NCBI RefSeq assembly: GCF_000346465.2
Contig: NC_034011.1
Coordinates: 14,569,339-14,633,338 of the forward strand
Length of the DNA: 64,000 nt
Source of the DNA: Prunus persica
Lineage: Eukaryota; Streptophyta; Magnoliopsida; Rosales; Rosaceae
Direction of reading: 5' to 3'
The notes under the pieces are model-generated. The model did no database searches, was not told where the DNA came from, and saw only the letters and a program-made list of their open reading frames with translations. Shown here piece by piece: positions 1-10,800 of this stretch. The translations under genes were made by a program, and so were the position numbers. Position 1 is the first letter of the stretch, and each line of letters begins with the position of its first letter.

Positions 1-2
1 TG

Positions 3-1823
3 ATGATGCGGAATATAGCTGCTGCTTCTTTTTATTGCAGTAGTCGGAGATGGAGAGGAGGTATGCCTTGTCTTCACTCTAACTCCACTCTTGTTGTTTT
101 CGACAACAATTACTTTGCTTTCTTTCACTCTCAACCTTCGAAACCAATCAAATCTACAAGAACCCAACTAGACCAGCCAGTGAGAGACTCACCCAAAATC
201 ACAAATGTTGAGGATGCTTTCAATATGTTTGATAGAATGCTCCAAATGCATCCTCGGCCTTCAGTTGTTCGTTTCAATCAAATATTGGGTCAAGTTACAA
301 AATTGAAACATTACTCGGCCGTCATCTCGTTGTATAACCAAATGGGTATGTCGAGAATTGGACATGATGTTTATACCCTAACCATTCTCATAAATTGTTA
401 TTGTCATCTAAACCAAATGGGGTTTAGTTTATCTGTATTGGGAAAATTCTTCAAACTTGGTCTTGAACCAAATGTCTTTACCTTCAACACTCTGATCAAC
501 GGCTTTCTTCTTGAGAATAGAGTGGCGGAGGTGGCAACCCTTTTCGACAAGATGATGAGGGGAGGTAATTGTCAGCCTGATGTGGTTACTTATGGCACAC
601 TAGTAAAGGGCTTTTGCATGAGGGGTGACAACCGTGCAGCTATTCAATTGCTTAGGAAGATGGAGGAAGCGGTTTGCAAGCCTGACCTAGTAGTCTATAA
701 CACAATCATCGACAGTCTTTGTAAGGATACACTAGTTGATGATGCATTAAACCTCTTCTCAGAAATGATGTGCAAGGGTATTTCCCCAAATGTCATTACC
801 TATACATCCTTGATGAATGGAGTTTGCAAATTAGGCGAGTGGAAAGAAGCTACAAGGTTGTTGAATGAAATGGTGAGTAAAAATATCTTTCCAGATGTGT
901 TCACGTTCAGCGTCTTGGTAGACACACTTTGTAAGGAGGGAATGGTTGTGGAAGCAGAAGGCGTGGTTGAGATGATGATTCAAAGAGATATTGATCCTGA
1001 TACAGTTACGTACACTTCACTCATGGATGGTTACTGTTTGCGAGGAGAAATAGGCAAGGCACAAAATGTTTTTGAACTAATGCTTAGCAAGGGCTCGATG
1101 GTTAATGTTGTTTGTTACAACACGTTGATAAATGGATATTGTAAGCTTAAAAAAATAGATGAGGCCATGATGCTTTTTCTGGATATGTCTCATAGGGGAC
1201 TAGTTGCAAATACCGTTACCTATAACACTCTTCTGGATGGTTTTGGCAAAGCAGGTAGAATACAGGATACACAAAAGTTGTTCTCTGAGATGCAAGCTTG
1301 TGGCCAACTTCCAAATGTTCGAACTTATTCTATTTTACTGGATGGCCTGTGTACAAACCGACAACTTTCTAGGGCAATGCAATTGTTTGGAGAGATGGAA
1401 GCGAAGAAGTTGGATATTGATATTGTGATTTACAATATTCTTATTGAAGGTTTGTGCATAGCTGGAAAAATTGAATCTGCAAGGGATCTCTTTTGTGGTT
1501 TATCATCAAAAGGACTTCGACCTGATGTGAGGACATACACTATAATGATTAATGGACTCTGTATTGCGGGCGTAACAAGTGAAGCAGAAAAGTTTCTTAT
1601 CCAAATGGTAGAGAAAGGCTGTTCTCCTGATGGTTGCACCTATAACACAATTATCCGAGGGTTCATCCATAATAAACAGACATCAAGGGCGATGGTACTT
1701 ATTCGAACAATGGTAGAGAAGGGTTTTTCTGCAGATGTATCAACAACGGAGTTGATAGTTAATTTACTGTCGAAGGATGAAGTAGATCCTGCTTTGTTGC
1801 CTTTGATAAAAAAATCACTGTGA
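3..1823 (+). CDS. P-class pentatricopeptide repeat protein, restorer-of-fertility-like
   Basis: Intronless ORF of 606 codons. From about residue 85 to the end it is a continuous run of roughly 14 P-type 35-residue PPR motifs, each with the VxTYxxLIxGxCK helix pattern and ending in P-D or P-N (for example VTYNTLLDGFGKAGR). No E, DYW or SMR domain follows, so it is a pure P-class protein. Such proteins bind organellar RNA, one base per repeat, and guide its processing or stability; the even spacing and D/N at the last position are typical of the RFL clade that includes cytoplasmic male sterility restorers. The N-terminus is basic with Arg and Ser, compatible with mitochondrial targeting. Two adjacent ATGs (3 and 6) open the frame; upstream sequence is outside the window, so an earlier start cannot be excluded. 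The stop lies only about 16 bp before homology to an NPF transporter exon. Confidence 0.93.
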   Translation: MMRNIAAASFYCSSRRWRGGMPCLHSNSTLVVFDNNYFAFFHSQPSKPIKSTRTQLDQPVRDSPKITNVEDAFNMFDRMLQMHPRPSVVRFNQILGQVTKLKHYSAVISLYNQMGMSRIGHDVYTLTILINCYCHLNQMGFSLSVLGKFFKLGLEPNVFTFNTLINGFLLENRVAEVATLFDKMMRGGNCQPDVVTYGTLVKGFCMRGDNRAAIQLLRKMEEAVCKPDLVVYNTIIDSLCKDTLVDDALNLFSEMMCKGISPNVITYTSLMNGVCKLGEWKEATRLLNEMVSKNIFPDVFTFSVLVDTLCKEGMVVEAEGVVEMMIQRDIDPDTVTYTSLMDGYCLRGEIGKAQNVFELMLSKGSMVNVVCYNTLINGYCKLKKIDEAMMLFLDMSHRGLVANTVTYNTLLDGFGKAGRIQDTQKLFSEMQACGQLPNVRTYSILLDGLCTNRQLSRAMQLFGEMEAKKLDIDIVIYNILIEGLCIAGKIESARDLFCGLSSKGLRPDVRTYTIMINGLCIAGVTSEAEKFLIQMVEKGCSPDGCTYNTIIRGFIHNKQTSRAMVLIRTMVEKGFSADVSTTELIVNLLSKDEVDPALLPLIKKSL

Positions 1824-3012
1824 AATTAATATGCATTTGTGGACATTTAGCCAGATGGTTCAATTGGAAAACCATGGAGACTATGCACAGTGCAAAAAGT
1901 AGAAGATTTCAAGACCCTCTTAAGAATTTTGCCATTATGGTCAGCAAGTATTTTCTTAGGTCCTAGGTACCCCAATAGCAGTCCAATACAGCTTAACAAT
2001 CTTGCAGGCTGTCACCATGGACCGTCAGATTGGACCTCATTTTAAAATCCCAGCAGGGTCTATATTAGTCATTGTCCTAATCTCCACTGCCGTCTCTCTC
2101 ACCCTTATCGACAGGTTCTTGTGTCCCATGCGGCAGAAGTTGACTGGTCAGTTCCCAACATCCCTCCAACGCATAGGATTAGGCCACGTGTTAAAATGTT
2201 CTTGGCATCGCTGTTTCAGCACTAGTGGAGTCGAAACAGCTTAAGATAGCAAAAACCCACGACCTCCAAGACCAGCCTGGTGCTATAGTCCCCATGTTTG
2301 TTTTATGGCTCTTCCCATAGTTAGTTTTGATGGGCATTGTAGAGGCATTCATTTTCTGGGACAAGTTGCATTGTACTATCAAGAATTTCCGGTGTCATTC
2401 CGAAGCACATCTACTGCCATGATCGCGTTGATCCTTGGGATTTCGTTTTATTTAGGCACAGGTGTGATTAATCCGATTCAAAAGGTTACAAGATGGCTGC
2501 CAGACAATATAAACAATGGGCAGCCAGAAAATGTGTATTGGATGTTAGTTGTGGTGGGGTGATGTAGAATGCATATTATTAGTTTTCCTAATTCTACTTG
2601 GATTAGTTTTCCTAATTCTTAAAGATTCCTTCTTGGTAAAGGATCTCTTATTAGTTAATTTGTTTTCCTAATTCTTAAAGATTTCTTCTTGTTAAAGGAT
2701 CTCTTATTAGTTAATTTGCTTTCCTATTTCTTAAAGTTTACTTTTCCTTTTCCTAGACTAAAAAGGATTTTGCCTCTATAAATAGAGTTGTTTGTAATCT
2801 TTTAAGGCAGACTTGATTAATGATAAATTTCTTTACTTTAAACTCTCTGATTCCTTCCCTTTCCCTTCGTCTCTTCAATCTCTAATTCTTCTCCCTGATC
2901 CCTTATTTCTTCTCTGTTCTATTGCTCAAGTGTTTACTCTAAACCTACGGGCTGTTCTACATCAATTGGTAATCAGAGCCTACCTTCACTTACGTTTCGT
3001 TTGCTCTCTACC

Positions 3013-4601
3013 ATGGCACCCCAAACCGTGGCCAGCCTTGTAGAACAATTTCATGCGTTCCAAGACAAAGTTTCTGACGATATCGCTGGCATGGAAACCC
3101 AACTCTCCAAACTCAGCGTTGACCTCAAAGACGAGTTGGTACAGGCTCACACACATCGTGTTGACCTTAAAGACGAGTTGGTACAGGCTCACACACATTG
3201 TGTGCCAACGGACACACACATTGTGCGCCGATGAACCTTGCCATCATCAAACTCCAAGACTCCGTTCAGTTGCTTATCAATCACTTTCGGGCTAGACATG
3301 CTAAACCTTCTTCTACCTCTGTGGTGCTATCGAGTTCCTCAACGCCACCACCGAAAAGTGGCATTCTGCCCAATCCACCGGTGGATCAAAAACTCAAGGC
3401 TGTGCCATACGGCATGCTGCATAGCTCCACTGGGCTCTCGCTTGATGAGCCCAAGGCTCAATCGGAGGCCCCTTTTTCTTTTGGGTCTCTGCCACCACCC
3501 TATTATACCCAACACACAACGGGCCCTTCTCCAGTGACTACTCAAGTTCCTACCCTGCCACCAGTTCCACATGATCATGGCACTCATCCCCCTTGCCATT
3601 TTGACAACGATGTCATCCGCCACATCAAGCCTACCACTCTTACTTTTGATGGTCATGAGGATCCTACGATGTTTCTTGATTGGGTTCAATCCATGGAAGA
3701 TTATTTCGCTTGGTACAACTTGACGGATGCTCATAAACTTCGCATTAGTAAGATGACGTTATAGGGAGCCGATAGAGAATATTGGAATTCGGTGGATGAG
3801 CAAATATATCAATTTGGACAGCCGCCTCTGACTCTATGGGACAACATGAAATTAAAGTTTCACGAACAATATATTCCCACCTTTTATCGCCATCAATTGT
3901 ATGATCAATTATGGACCCTTTCACAAGAAAGTTTGACTGTTATTGAATTCCACGCTCGTTTTATTAAACACAAGATACGTGCAGGGATTCGTGAAGAACC
4001 TGACATCACTATGTCTCTCTTTATCCATGGTCTTCGTGACGATATCAAGCGTGAAGTCCGTCGATTCCGTCCGCATATATTGGAAGATGCATATTGCCAC
4101 GCACTGGAAGCTGAAACTTTTTTGCCCCCACAACGTAGATATACTTGGTATTCCGGACTCTCTTCCACTCTTACTCCAAATCGTAGTACTCCTAGCTCCA
4201 CATATGGCGTTGCCGGTCCATCTGCTCCTATGGTACCCACAACAGAAAAAGGACTAGCCCCATCCACAGCTGCTCACATCGAATGCTATCGTTGCCATGC
4301 TAAGGGCCATATCGTCTCCCGTTGTCTGCATCGAACTTTAACCATTGGCTCCCTCAATGAAGACTCTTGTGTGGACGTGTATGTGGAGCCCCTTGAACCT
4401 ATTTATGATTCAGAACTTGATAATCGCTGTGAGGAGGCGTTTCACCAAGTGAGTGTTATGCGTTGTATTTATTCAGCATCTACACCTCCACCTAATGATT
4501 CATGGAAACGCACAAGTATGTTTCAAACCTATGTCCCTTGCAGTACCAATAGATGCCAACTAGTTATTGACGGGGGGAAGTATATTGAATGTTATCTCTA
4601 A
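3013..4601 (+). pseudogene. gag of the chromovirus, with frameshift and stop
   Basis: Gag region in pieces. An ORF from ATG 3013 stops at 3234; the frame then shifts to one running to a TAG at 3762, and the same frame continues as 3792-4601. Features: the retrotransposon gag core (FDGHEDPTMFLDWVQSMEDYF near 3645-3707, split by the stop) and a CCHC zinc knuckle CYRCHAKGHIVSRC near 4281-4322. A 42-bp unit is duplicated head to tail at 3118-3201 (VDLKDELVQAHTH twice) just before the first frame break. It would have packaged the element's RNA; it is no longer translatable as one protein. Confidence 0.8.
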
Positions 4602-5664
4602 AGCTGCTGTCGACCGCCTTCACTTTCAGGCCGAGCCACATCTCCATCCTTTTCATGTTGGCTGGGTAGATAAAACCAGGTTACCTGTTACTGAAAGATG
4701 TCTTGTTCCTCTTCAATTGGGTCCTTGTCACGAGCGACTTTATTGTGATATCCTACCCATGAGTGTCGCACATGTGCTACTAGGCCGACTATGGCTTTAC
4801 GACCGTTGTGTGAAAAGTTGCGCCAGAGAAAACACATATACTTTTCAACATGAAGGAAAGAACATAACGCTAACGCCTTCCAATCTGGCCATCAAACCAA
4901 CTAAGGATGTTCAACCAACTCTGTTACTTAAAGAGAAGGCTTCAGAGCATCGATTGAGTAGTTTATCATATGTAGGCTTTGCACACGAACTGCAAGACAC
5001 TGGTGTGTCCTTTGCTCTATTGCTTAAACCGGCATCTGACAGCAACCACACACCACTTGCAAAACCCATACATCAGTTCCTCCCTGAATTATTTAATATC
5101 ATACATGATGACTTACCAGATGAACTACCTCCAGCGAGAAAGATAAAGCATGCCATTGACCTTATTCCTGGTTCGCAAATTCCTAATCTTCCCCATTATT
5201 GTATGAATCCGTCTGAGCGAGTGGAATTGAATCGACAAATTCAGGTGTTGCTGGATAATTTCTTTATTCGTCATAGTTTAAACCCTTGTGCTGTTCTAGT
5301 TCTCCTCACCCCCAAAGAGGATGGTTCCTGGCGAAGGTGTGTTGATAGCTGCACCATAAATAATATTACAGGTTTCATTCCTCCTCCGGTGCTGCGTAGT
5401 CCTTCTACTAGTTCTGCCCTTACAGATCAGATTGAGGACATCTTAGATCATGAAGTTGTGGCCTCGTCTATTGGAGATTCTACCCGTTATCTGGTTCGTT
5501 GGGTTGGAAGGCCTGCTACTGAGGATACTTGGATTACAGAAGCTGAATTTCGCCAGTTGGATTCCACTCTTCTGCACAGTTATCAAGATGCTCTTCATGA
5601 TCTTGATTTGGCTGCTTCCTATCATCCCATCATCCATACTTACAAACGTCGCCATCATCCTTAA
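4567..5664 (+). pseudogene. Chromovirus pol remnant: protease, RT start, then chromodomain
   Basis: Open frame of 365 codons fusing parts of pol that are normally about 2.5 kb apart. It starts in the retropepsin region (the DGG and following NVIS motif straddle a frameshift near 4570-4580), continues through the linker to the first RT block (PKEDGSWRRCVD near 5308-5343), then jumps at about 5370 to the integrase C-terminus with a chromodomain (ILDHEVVASS...YLVRWVG...EDTWI, 5437-5535). The RT catalytic motif, RNase H and the integrase DDE core are missing. The chromodomain marks the element as a chromovirus. Confidence 0.82.
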
Positions 5665-6753
5665 TCTTCGTTTACTTGCCGATGTCGCGTTCTTTTTCGG
5701 TGGGGGAGAATGATGCAGAATGCATATTATTAGTTTTCCTAATTTTACTTGGATTAGTTTTCCTAATTCTTAAAGATTCCTTCTTGGTAAAGGATCTCTT
5801 ATTAGTTAATTTGTTTCCCTAATTCTTAAAGATTCCTTCTTGTTAAAGGATCTCGTATTAGTTAATTTGCTTTCCTATTTCTTAAACTTTACTTTTCCTT
5901 TTCCTAGACTAAAAAGGGTTTTGCCTATATAAATAGAGTTGTTTGTAAACTTTTAAGGCAGACTTGATTAATGATAAATTTTTTTACTTTAAACTCTCTG
6001 ATTCCTTCCCTTTCCCTTCGTCTCTTCAATCTCTAATTCTTCTCCTCGATCCCTTATTTCTTCTCTGTTCTATTGCTCAAATGTTTACTCTAAACCTACG
6101 GGATGTTCTACATAAGGGGGTTCTAAATTTTGGTTAGTATTTATTGTGTGCAAGTATCAAAATGTAAAGGGTGTAGATGGTAATTCTGGCCTTGATAGCA
6201 AGAAGTGATGTGTTGTTAGTGGGTAGTTAAGAGTACTCTAAGGCTTAGTTTGGTATTGTTGTGCTTGTAAAAAAAGCTGCTTTTGCTGTGCTGTGAGAAT
6301 AAACAGATGTGAAGTGAAGTAGCTAAGTGTTGGGTAATCTATATTTGTAAAAGTGTTGTGAGTATGAAAAGCAATGTAAAAGGGTTTGGTAAATTTTTTT
6401 TGTAAAAGTGATGTAACAGTGTATAATGACAAAAAAAAGGTACGATGTTGAAAGTTTTTTTAAAAACTAAAATTTTCATTATAAAATAAAAAATGTATAA
6501 TTTAAGTTAACAAATAAATTAATTAATGTGCATATATATAAAAATTTAAAATTTTAAATAAAATAAAAACTCGAAAGCAATTGCTTTCAGCCAACACCCC
6601 CTTCCTTTTTCACATTTTTCTCATTTTTCTTTGTTTCTTCCTCTTCTCCTCTCTTTTCTTCTTCCTTCCCAAATAAACAAATCTTAAAGAACAAAAAAAT
6701 AAAAATAAAAACAACTCTCCCATCCAGCTCCAGCAACGTAGGGCACTAGAACA

Positions 6754-6756
<3 letters not shown>

Positions 6757-6813
<57 letters not shown>

Positions 6814-6905
6814 GCCACAGCAAAGGCCAGTTTTACATCCCTCCCCCACCCCACCCTCTTCCCCGCGCCAGGCCCACATGAAAACCACCACCACGCCACC
6901 ACCCT

Positions 6906-6968
<63 letters not shown>
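6757..6968. repeat. Two (CT)n microsatellites
   Basis: Near-perfect CT runs at 6757-6811 (about 27 units) and 6916-6968 (about 26 units), separated by about 100 bp of C-rich sequence. Both lie inside the Harbinger-like element. Confidence 0.95.
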
Positions 6969-6971
<3 letters not shown>

Positions 6972-7287
6972 CCCAATCCAAAATTCCTGACATAAACATA
7001 GCCACATCCCATAATATGAACAATTTTATTTCATTTCAACACAGAAATTTCAATTTCTTAAATCTGCATCTCACGGGGGAGGTTATGGCGAGATGGGTGA
7101 GTTTGTGGTGTTGGTGGGGCTGGGTAGGTGTTTGTTCTGAACGGGTGAGGGAGTTCCAATTCTGTTCGTGAAAAATGATAAGGGTAAATCGCGTCATTTT
7201 CGAAAACAAATGAGGATAATATGGGTATCAAAATATTCATTAAAACCTCCGCATGCTTCCATCCATAGCAGCTTTTAAAAGCACCCC

Positions 7288-7633
7288 TGAGAGCATCTCC
7301 AACCGATGTGTCAAATGTGTCACACAGATATTTAACAACTAGAAATAACATCTCACATCACTCCAACCAATATGTCAAAGCTGATGTGGAATGAAGGCTG
7401 GAGGTTGAGATGTTATTTTTGACATCCCAAAAGCAAGATGTCAAATGAATATTTTATTATTTTTTCTTTTCTTTTCTTTTTAATTAAAAATGAATCAACA
7501 CTAAAATGTAATAAAATAATAATTTAATTTGACATATCAGGTGGAGTGTAAAGCTGTGTAAGATGTCAAATTGCCTCATCAGCCATCAAATTTAAATTTG
7601 ATGTTTGGTATTTGACATCTCCCTTGGCTCTCA
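7288..7633. mobile_element. Nested MITE-like inverted-repeat element
   Basis: Begins CTGAGAGCATCTCC and ends GGCTCTCAG, with repeated GATGTCAAAT-type words on both strands inside (near 7436, 7580 and 7610). It interrupts the 3' part of the larger element: the GCAGCTTTTAAAAGC motif on its left resumes as GCTGCTTCC on its right. No convincing target duplication, so the boundaries are approximate. Confidence 0.45.
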
Positions 7634-7778
7634 GCTGCTTCCAAAATCTGCCGCCAATGACCCTATTTTTTATTTATTTAAAAAAAGCAGCTTTGTCTTG
7701 TTTAACCAAACAGCTTTGGGTTCAAAAATTTTAAAATAAGCTGCTTCTTTTGAAAGCACTGCAACCCCAAACTGAGCC

Positions 7779-8590
7779 TATTGCTTTGAAATAGAAACTA
7801 CAACAAGCGAAAATGAACTTGATCACGATCAATAATATCCGCTAAAAGAAGGCCTTAAATGAAATTAAGGAGTACCCCTCATATCAAACAATTAAACACT
7901 CACAAATCATATCATACCTAGCTAGTCTATGTATTGCTCCTATTTATTTTCTTGAAAGAGATTCCTATACATTCTCTATCAAAAATTATTTTCAAGTAAT
8001 ATGAAACACCGCCACATGATAACTAGTCCACATGTCTTACAGAAAATACAAAATTGAATGCAAAAGACCTAGTTGCAATACACGATATCCTAAGAAATGC
8101 ATATGGAATTAAGAAGTTGTATTGGAAGAAGTAAAGCTTGTCATGCCTTAGTTAAAACCTTGACGTTGTAACTGTGGCTTTTGCCTCTTTTTCTAGTAGT
8201 GATTTCTATAAATAGCTAGGGAACCTAAAATAATTAAAAATCAACAAGGGCGTAAGATAATTGAATGTGGGGTACATTTGGGGGATATTCAAACCTAAAC
8301 AAGAGCAATGCTTGCTTGGCATATCATATTGTGTACCACACCAATACAATGGGGTTCACCTTTATTAGAGAAGTGGTATACAATGTAGTATAACTAGCAT
8401 TTTTGTTAGCCTATTAAATGGGTACTGGTAATTTGAATGAAAAAAGTTTTGTTAAGTAACAGAACTTTCTTAATGAAATACATATAATAATAACGTCATG
8501 AAGGACTGTTAATTTAACAATATAATAGCAAATATACTGCAAACGTGTTTTCTGGGTTGTGTAGAATTGAAGGATTCTCAAATATATATT
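7779..8590. other. Intergenic stretch, nothing recognised
   Basis: AT-rich DNA of about 800 bp with no ORF of recognisable content, no clear repeat structure and no RNA gene visible to me. Confidence 0.5.
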
Positions 8591-8598
8591 AACCCATG

Positions 8599-9498
8599 CA
8601 CTGGCGGATCCACAAAGGCTCAAAAAGGTGCAGCTGTACCTCTCCTCTCCGGAATTCCTTGGGGATGTCGGAATTTGCGCCCCTTCGCTAGTGCCCACCA
8701 ATTGTTCGACTAAATGCCTCAAAGACGTTGTTTTGTTTGCTGCTGTGTGAGACTTTGAATATTTACCTTAGATTGTTGGGCTCGATCTCACGAGCATGTA
8801 GGAGAAAACGGTTCATCAATCGGAGCTCCACAACCAAGGTTATGAATTTTCGAAGTTTTTCTAGAATTAAAGTTGAGTTGCAGAGGCTCTTCGAGGAAGA
8901 AGAAAGACACCGCGCGCTTCTCACTTTTGATTCTTTTTTAAATGGTCCAATAGCAAGCTGACACATGTCCATTTCTAATTGGCCTAACTTAAAAAATTCA
9001 TTAAAAACTCATATGTGTGCCAAAAAAATTCACCAAAAATTACCCCGAACTTTTAATCACGTGTACTTTTATCTATGACTTCCAAATCACATGTGCTTTT
9101 GGTTGGATTAATTGGTATTAATTTTGGTTAGATTAATTGGTATTGACTTTTGTTAGATTAATTATGTAATTGACATGGATTTTGTTCATATTTGATATGA
9201 ATTTTGGTAAACTAATTGTGTCACTAACATCGATTCTGTTCATATTAATTGATATTTCATACAGACTATAATCAATTAGTAATACACGTAAAATTCTTAT
9301 TTGTTTTAATTATGAATGACATTAGTATTGTTTAAATTCTAAGGGCATTTGGTTGTCTACATTCATTTTTGAATTTTTAGCCTTTTTTTTAACACACTGC
9401 ATGGATATTAGACTTGAACCACCTTGCTTCAGTCCTTTGCGAATTTTTAGCCTTTTAAATCTTGCACCTCCCCTGAAAAATTCTTGGATCCGCCACTG
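8599..9498. mobile_element. hAT-superfamily non-autonomous transposon, 900 bp
   Basis: Terminal inverted repeats CACTGGCGGATCCA (8599) and, on the other strand from 9498, CAGTGGCGGATCCA. They are flanked by 8-bp direct repeats AACCCATG (8591-8598) and AACCCGTG (9499-9506), one mismatch. Eight-base duplications with CAGTGGCGGA-type ends are characteristic of hAT elements. The interior has only short ORFs without recognisable similarity (for example 8728-8961), so it depends on a transposase encoded elsewhere. Confidence 0.8.
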
Positions 9499-10800
9499 AA
9501 CCCGTGCAACGGGTTCATGTTGAATATCACATTACAGGCATGTTTACGTATTAGTAATGGGTATGAGAGGAAAGGGAATGATTTTCATTCCTGACTTCCC
9601 CTGCGTTTACTTGCAATCAGGAATGAAAAAATAAGTGGGCCCCACCTCAAAATCCGTAATCACATCCTCTCAAAACTAGGTATCAGATCAACTAGGGGGG
9701 AGTAGTCGATACGATTCCCATTCCTGTTTTCTCTTTTTAACTTCCAAAAATATCCTTACCACTTTACAATAATTCTAAAACACCCCAAACCCTTACAAAA
9801 TAAAAATTCACGCCAAGAAGTTCCAAGACGCCCCAACTTCTTTTTCAGCTTAGCATTGCAGACACAACCTTCTAGAAGCAGTAGCAACGCCTTGTGCTAT
9901 GGATAAAAACTTTTGTGGAGATTATATATCTCTTTTTTGGTAGTATGAAAATTATGTATGGTTATTATTATTTGATTGTTTACTAGTTACGTAGGTGAAA
10001 GATATATATTTATTGGAGTTTATTTTTTTTGTTTGAAATTGGCACTGGACAAAGGTGTTATTAACATTATCATTGAACTAAGCTCTTACTGTTCATCTTG
10101 TTCAGCATATTGATTTCTCATGTTTACACCACCTTATTAGTTTGCTGTAGGATTAGTTTGGTCTCGTTAGCCTTTGAGAATTATATATGTGCTGTGGTGA
10201 AAATATGCAATACATTTTAGTAATCAAATTAATTTGGATTCTAATTATGCAAATTAGTAAACAATAACAATGGGAATCAACCTCATTCCTATTAGCGAGA
10301 TCCTAGTGTAATTAGGAGATTTACTTGCTAATATATTATGATTCTATTTATTTCCTTTTGTATAGATATTATGTAATTATGACTTTATCTTAGTTTCCTA
10401 GTATAACCCTACTAGGGTTTGTACTCTTGTATTATAAATACCTCCTTTGGAGAATGAAATATAATATGAAAATATTCTACCCACTTTGTTTGACATGGTA
10501 TCAAAGCAAACTTTTCTAGTGACCTGTGTGTTGTACCCACCCGTACTCTAGCCCCATATTTTTTCTCTACCTGTGCCGTGTGTGCCCCCCTCTGGGTTTG
10601 TGAGTTGTGTTGTCATGTTAGTGCCATTCCTGTCTTCGTGCATCTGCCATATTTGCGCCTTTGCTATGTTCCGCTGTGCACTCTGCTGTGTTCATACCTC
10701 TATTGTCTTCTTGCCTGTCTTCGTGCATCTGCTGTATTTGTGTCTCTATTGTGTTCCATTGTACACTCTGCTGTGATCTGTTGAATTTCTGCTACAATCA

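Larger units (their letters stand above)
2560..6115 (+). mobile_element. Ty3-gypsy chromovirus, internally deleted, with both LTRs
   Basis: LTR retrotransposon of 3.56 kb. Left LTR 2560-2964 and right LTR 5711-6115, 405 bp each, begin TGATG(T/C)AGAA and end TTCTACAT(C/A)A, so the ends are inverted repeats. I count about 15 differences between the LTRs (about 4 percent). A primer-binding site resembling initiator tRNA-Met (TGGTAATCAGAGCC, one extra A) follows the left LTR, and a purine tract (GGTGGGGGAGAA) precedes the right one. The target duplication is TGGGG at 2555-2559 versus GGGGG at 6116-6120. Each LTR has a TATAAATAG box about 215 bp after its start. Inside are a broken gag, protease, the start of RT and a chromodomain; most of RT plus RNase H and the integrase core are gone. 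Confidence 0.92.
1840..6226 (+). pseudogene. NPF (NRT1/PTR) transporter last-exon fragment split by a retrotransposon
   Basis: Remains of the last exon of a proton-coupled nitrate/peptide transporter, of NPF2 type by recognition. Conserved stretches such as GKPWRLCTVQKVEDFKT, MDRQIGPHFKIPAGS and YYQEFPV are visible, but frames change and stops occur. The reading stops at WMLVVVG at 2559, where a Ty3-gypsy LTR begins, and homology resumes at 6116 (GVLNFG, then a nonsense codon) and runs to about 6226. The two halves line up with the uninterrupted second copy at 16369-17203. Exons 1-3 are absent; the PPR gene lies directly where they would be expected. This is a dead tandem relative of the 14.8-17.2 kb pseudogene. 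Confidence 0.85.
6242..7778. mobile_element. PIF/Harbinger-like non-autonomous element with CT microsatellites
   Basis: The ends are imperfect inverted repeats: GGCTTAGTTTGGTATTGTTG at 6242 and, read on the other strand from 7778, GGCTCAGTTTGGGGTTGCAG. The flanks are TAA (6239-6241) and TAT (7779-7781), compatible with the 3-bp TWA-type duplication of PIF/Harbinger. No transposase is encoded. The interior holds (CT)n tracts at 6757-6811 and 6916-6968 and a further inverted-repeat element at about 7288-7633. ORFs through the CT repeats are low-complexity and not credible genes. Confidence 0.6.

Noticed and set aside
6610..7171. ORFs on both strands through the CT/GA repeats
   Set aside because: They encode only Leu-Ser, Arg-Glu or Ser-Leu dipeptide runs created by the microsatellites; the flanks lack any protein-like signal.
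10573..10784. Cys-rich small ORFs (67-68 codons) after the copia primer site
   Set aside because: Produced by a repeated CT/TG-rich stretch; no gag similarity and two frames are equally open.
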